Under the pieces are notes generated by a model. The model saw only the letters and a program-made list of their open reading frames with translations. It was not told the origin of the DNA and made no database searches. A stretch of DNA of 64,000 bases, taken from Sanghuangporus weigelae (Eukaryota > Basidiomycota > Agaricomycetes > Hymenochaetales > Hymenochaetaceae). Position numbers and translations under genes: made by a program. Below, in pieces: positions 61,401-64,000 of the stretch; position 1 is the first letter of the stretch; every line of letters begins with the position of its first letter. The stretch is from positions 1,798,001 to 1,862,000 of the forward strand of contig CP137322.1 of assembly GCA_033182465.1 (NCBI GenBank), given 5' to 3'.

Positions 61401-62630
61401 AACGCGTGAAGCGGCTATTCGGAAGGACAAACAAACGAAACGCTGCTAGGGATGTTGCCAAACTTGAAGGTCGTGGACGCAAGCTGCGCGAACTAGAAGC
61501 CAAACTTTTCTTCTCTCATCGTCGCGGAAAGGTGGCTATTGATTCTTTTCGAAGGAGTGACCCTGCAGCACATTATTGGATGCCGAAATCGAGAAAAAGC
61601 TCGGAATATGTCTCCTTCTGGGCTCAGGGAAACGGGAAGGATCCAGCCGTAAAGGTGAACATAGCGCGCTAGTCCGACGCAATGTGACATTGGCAGTTTA
61701 CTGAAAATATGATAGGACTTTCGAAAAAAGCTTCGGTCTCATATTCTCAGTCGAACCCTCTCAAGAAACGAAGACGATGTCTTTTCCGGAGGTGAAATCA
61801 GTGGTCTCGATATCAAAAGTGACAAGATATTTCGGCACAAGGTGTTGCGAGTCAATTACACGACTTACGATGTTCGACGCGAGCAAGACTCTCTAAGTTT
61901 ACGTTCAAGATCCAATATCTTGCTCTTATCGTCCGAGTCAAACACGCAGCATCCATATTCTTATGCACAGATCATCGGAATTTTTCATGTGGATATTAGC
62001 TATTCTGGGCCAGGAGAAACAAATCGTCTCTATAAGAGAATGGATATTCTTTGGGTTCGTTGGTACCAGCTCGAGACGAGCATTCCCTTTTCATTTCCTG
62101 ACAAACAATTACCTATACTCGAGTTTGTACCTTGCGATGATCCCGCAGCTTTCGGATTTATAGATCCGGAACTCATCATTCGAGGATCGCATATAATTCC
62201 CGACTTTTCTCGAGGCCTCAGCCCCAATCCACTCACTAATTCGTTAGCTCGACAACCGCACGAAAGTAGCGAAAATTATGCATATTGCTTTGTGAACATG
62301 TGAGTCACATACATTACTTTGTTTTCATCCTTTCATCTGAATCATTACAGATTTGTTGACAGGGACATGTTTATGCGGTACAGAGGTGGTGGAATAGGCC
62401 ATACGATTACTAAACATCTGAACGGCGAGCTATTGAAGGATCTACTGAATGAAAACCATAACGGAGAGCCACTCGAAGTGACTTCGGACGAGGAGGTAGA
62501 TGGAAAGGACTCGGACTCGGAATGCGAAGACGAAGATGACAACATGTCCGTAGAAAGTGAAGAGAGTTACCGCAAAGATGAGACCGACGAGGAAGACGGA
62601 GACGAATACGAAGGATATGCAGATTTGTAG
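58423..62630 (+). CDS. Plavaka transposase, apparently intact
   Basis: The start MKLSGTYKCTLCGHICQDKR gives a C2H2-like finger (CTLC, HRSSC). A Pro-rich linker follows. The core then shows the Plavaka lines in order: PIMLYSDSTHLTNFGTASLW, YFRCKITEPTCHHLAYIPSL, THCRRELMQAVQTLV, RRLFPRIMAYSADYPERMLV, PDIMHEFELGVWKRVFIHLI, ARYRSIPTFGKSTIRRFPKS, AARDYEDMLQCSIPVFQGLI, WHSCAKLRLHTETSVCLLES, SDSYSTQIGESQHKRVKRLF, and near the end VDRDMFMRYRGGGIGH. An acidic tail ends DEYEGYADL. The Asp of YSDSTH and the MHEFELG Glu are likely catalytic-core residues; that is inference. Nine introns are in phase with no stop or frameshift, giving about 1,200 residues. The acceptor near 60900 is the one restoring the family's IPVFQGL line. 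Confidence 0.92.
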
Positions 62631-64000
62631 TACACGGTACGTACATCATGGTGCGTTCTCGTCGATCTGCAGAGACGTTCACAATTGGGAATATTGAGGT
62701 CACGTTCGCCTTGTTAGATTTGTCTATTCCACAACACTCAGTTATGATTCATACCGCTCATTTGCAATCGGATAGGCAGAATTATATCACATTGTGTCAT
62801 TCTCGGAATTGTTCCCACTGATTTATAAAAGCTCAACTAACTTATAGTGTTATTGTAAGGACAATAGTACCATATGATGGCCAAAACAACTCGTCTGAGA
62901 GACTTCTCAGCTTCACATAAAGTTGTGAGAATATTCTTGCATACTTTATAACTCAATGCTTTGCTCACACAGCCGTTGCATCAACCAATACAAAATATGT
63001 CGGTCATGTAAAGGTTCGGAAAACCTTTTGATTCATTTGTAAACCCCAAAATAACATTCCATTTGCAATACATTGTCATAGTTAGCGACTTTCTGTACAT
63101 ATAATCAGCATGCGAGACTTCTGTGCACATTATACCAACTTGTTTTTCTCATATGCATATCATATGACAATGTCTAGCTTACAACCGGGTTATATTCAAA
63201 TAAAAGACCAACGATTATATAATCTGGCAACTAGAAAGGTAACATCACGTTATAAGATGTGTAATCCAAAATCTACGATGCGACTTTTTCCTGACGGCTG
63301 CTTTGCGGCTGCCCAGTTCGACGACCCTGCGCCTGAGGGGCAAGGGTTGTAGTTTGTCAGCGAATTAATAGATGATGTATGTCCGTGCATACCATTTCGC
63401 CGACAATTTATCTCTTCGGTGTTCCAGACGACCGAGCGTAGCGAAAGATAAAGTGAGAGATCCCTGGCAAGGTGTGGCCTAGTGGAGGGTGGCTAAGCTT
63501 GATCGCGTTCAAGGCGGCCGAGTCATCTTATAAAAGCGTCATCCACGCGGACACTTCACGGAAGACTGCAGGTAACAAGCAAGGTGATGTGCAACCGAGA
63601 CCTCATTTGATGCTGCCCATAACCTTAAGTTGGCATTGTTCCAAATGAGTCCACTATGAGTGTTTCAGAACATTATAAGATTCGCGTCTTGACCAGACTG
63701 GCTTTCTGAGTGTATTAAAGACATGTTCAGCATGCTTGCAGTAGCAAGCTTCGACCCCGCAAAGTAGCATTCTGCAACATGCAGCATAAAGCTCTCACAG
63801 TTACTTGGTCACTATGTGTACAGAAGGCAAGAAGCAACGTGTAGCTGCACTTCGATTCGTCTTCATCAAACCCCACGCCACAGACGCGTCCTTGGAGCAC
63901 GTGTCAGTCATTTCTCTTTACCATCATGTCCGAATATTCGCTGCATTTCTCATCGCAAAGAGACAGTAATGATAGCCAATACAGACTGATGGAGCTACCA
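62631..64000. other. Right-hand stretch without a supported gene
   Basis: AT-rich to about 63200, then mixed. Open frames below 85 codons (e.g. 63110-63352) have no motif. The right end of the Plavaka element should lie in the first part. Nothing resembling a tRNA was found around the GC-richer 63440-63530. Confidence 0.45.

Larger units (their letters stand above)
58231..62630 (+). mobile_element. Plavaka-type DNA transposon, ends not found
   Basis: The span given is the transposase gene and its promoter; true ends lie outside it. No terminal inverted repeat was found by eye in 55876-56472, 58231-58422 or 62631-63100. The element is a plain cut-and-paste DNA transposon of the CACTA-related group. 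The coding sequence appears intact. Whether the DUF6698 gene belongs to the element is open. Confidence 0.6.

Noticed and set aside
55979-62957. ATTGAGTTATAA at 55979-55990 and its reverse complement at 62946-62957, as ends of a 7-kb element holding DUF6698 and Plavaka
   Set aside because: Only 12 AT-rich bases match, they do not extend, and no target duplication flanks them. It remains a lead, not evidence.
63440-63530. GC-richer segment with tRNA-like words (GTGGCCTAGTGG, GCGTTCAAGGC)
   Set aside because: No cloverleaf could be folded by eye and no proper T-arm GGTTCGAATCC is present.

Overview
This 64 kb window looks like a chromosome segment of a mushroom-forming basidiomycete (Agaricomycetes). 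Genes are dense, on both strands, and broken by many introns of about 45-60 nt with GT-AG ends. Several families are typical of that group: DUF6699 and DUF6698 proteins, a Plavaka transposase and an agaricomycete F-box/LRR protein. No tRNA, rRNA, CRISPR or prokaryotic feature was seen. All gene models were spliced by eye from reading frames, splice signals and recalled family sequences. No search was run. Layout from left to right. 1-9 kb: the 3' end of a cut-off gene, then on the minus strand a Psr1/SCP-type phosphatase, ATP sulfurylase (MET3) and a type II membrane glycoprotein. 9-18.5 kb: a SNAP50 (SNAPC3) homologue, the chromatin remodeller CHD1 and a Yippee zinc protein. 19-22 kb: an 832-bp non-autonomous TA-flanked inverted-repeat transposon, then a hypothetical gene that looks broken. 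22.3-36.3 kb is a run of membrane and trafficking genes: V-ATPase proteolipid c'' (VMA16), ARFRP1/Arl3 GTPase, a membrane-anchored short-chain dehydrogenase, a CLC chloride channel, an F-box protein, PIG-U of the GPI transamidase, and the autophagy E2 enzyme ATG3. 37.4-44.7 kb: three same-strand DUF6699 paralogues and a possible fourth relic, with a LYAR-type nucleolar zinc-finger gene between the first two. 44.7-52.5 kb is gene-poor, with a diverged tandem duplication of about 0.9 kb, a small proline-rich gene and a 28-bp perfect palindrome. 52.5-56 kb: cytochrome c peroxidase (CCP1) and a disordered hypothetical protein. 56.4-62.6 kb: a DUF6698 gene and an apparently intact Plavaka transposase, head to head across 192 bp. 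62.6-64 kb: nothing supported. Most identified genes are single-copy housekeeping genes (sulfate assimilation, snRNA transcription, chromatin, vacuolar acidification, GPI anchoring, autophagy, heme peroxidase) and form no pathway cluster. The accessory-looking parts are the DUF6699 cluster with the gene-poor block after it, the inverted-repeat element beside the broken gene, and the DUF6698-Plavaka pair. That pair is the best candidate for an undescribed unit: the two genes may move together as one element.
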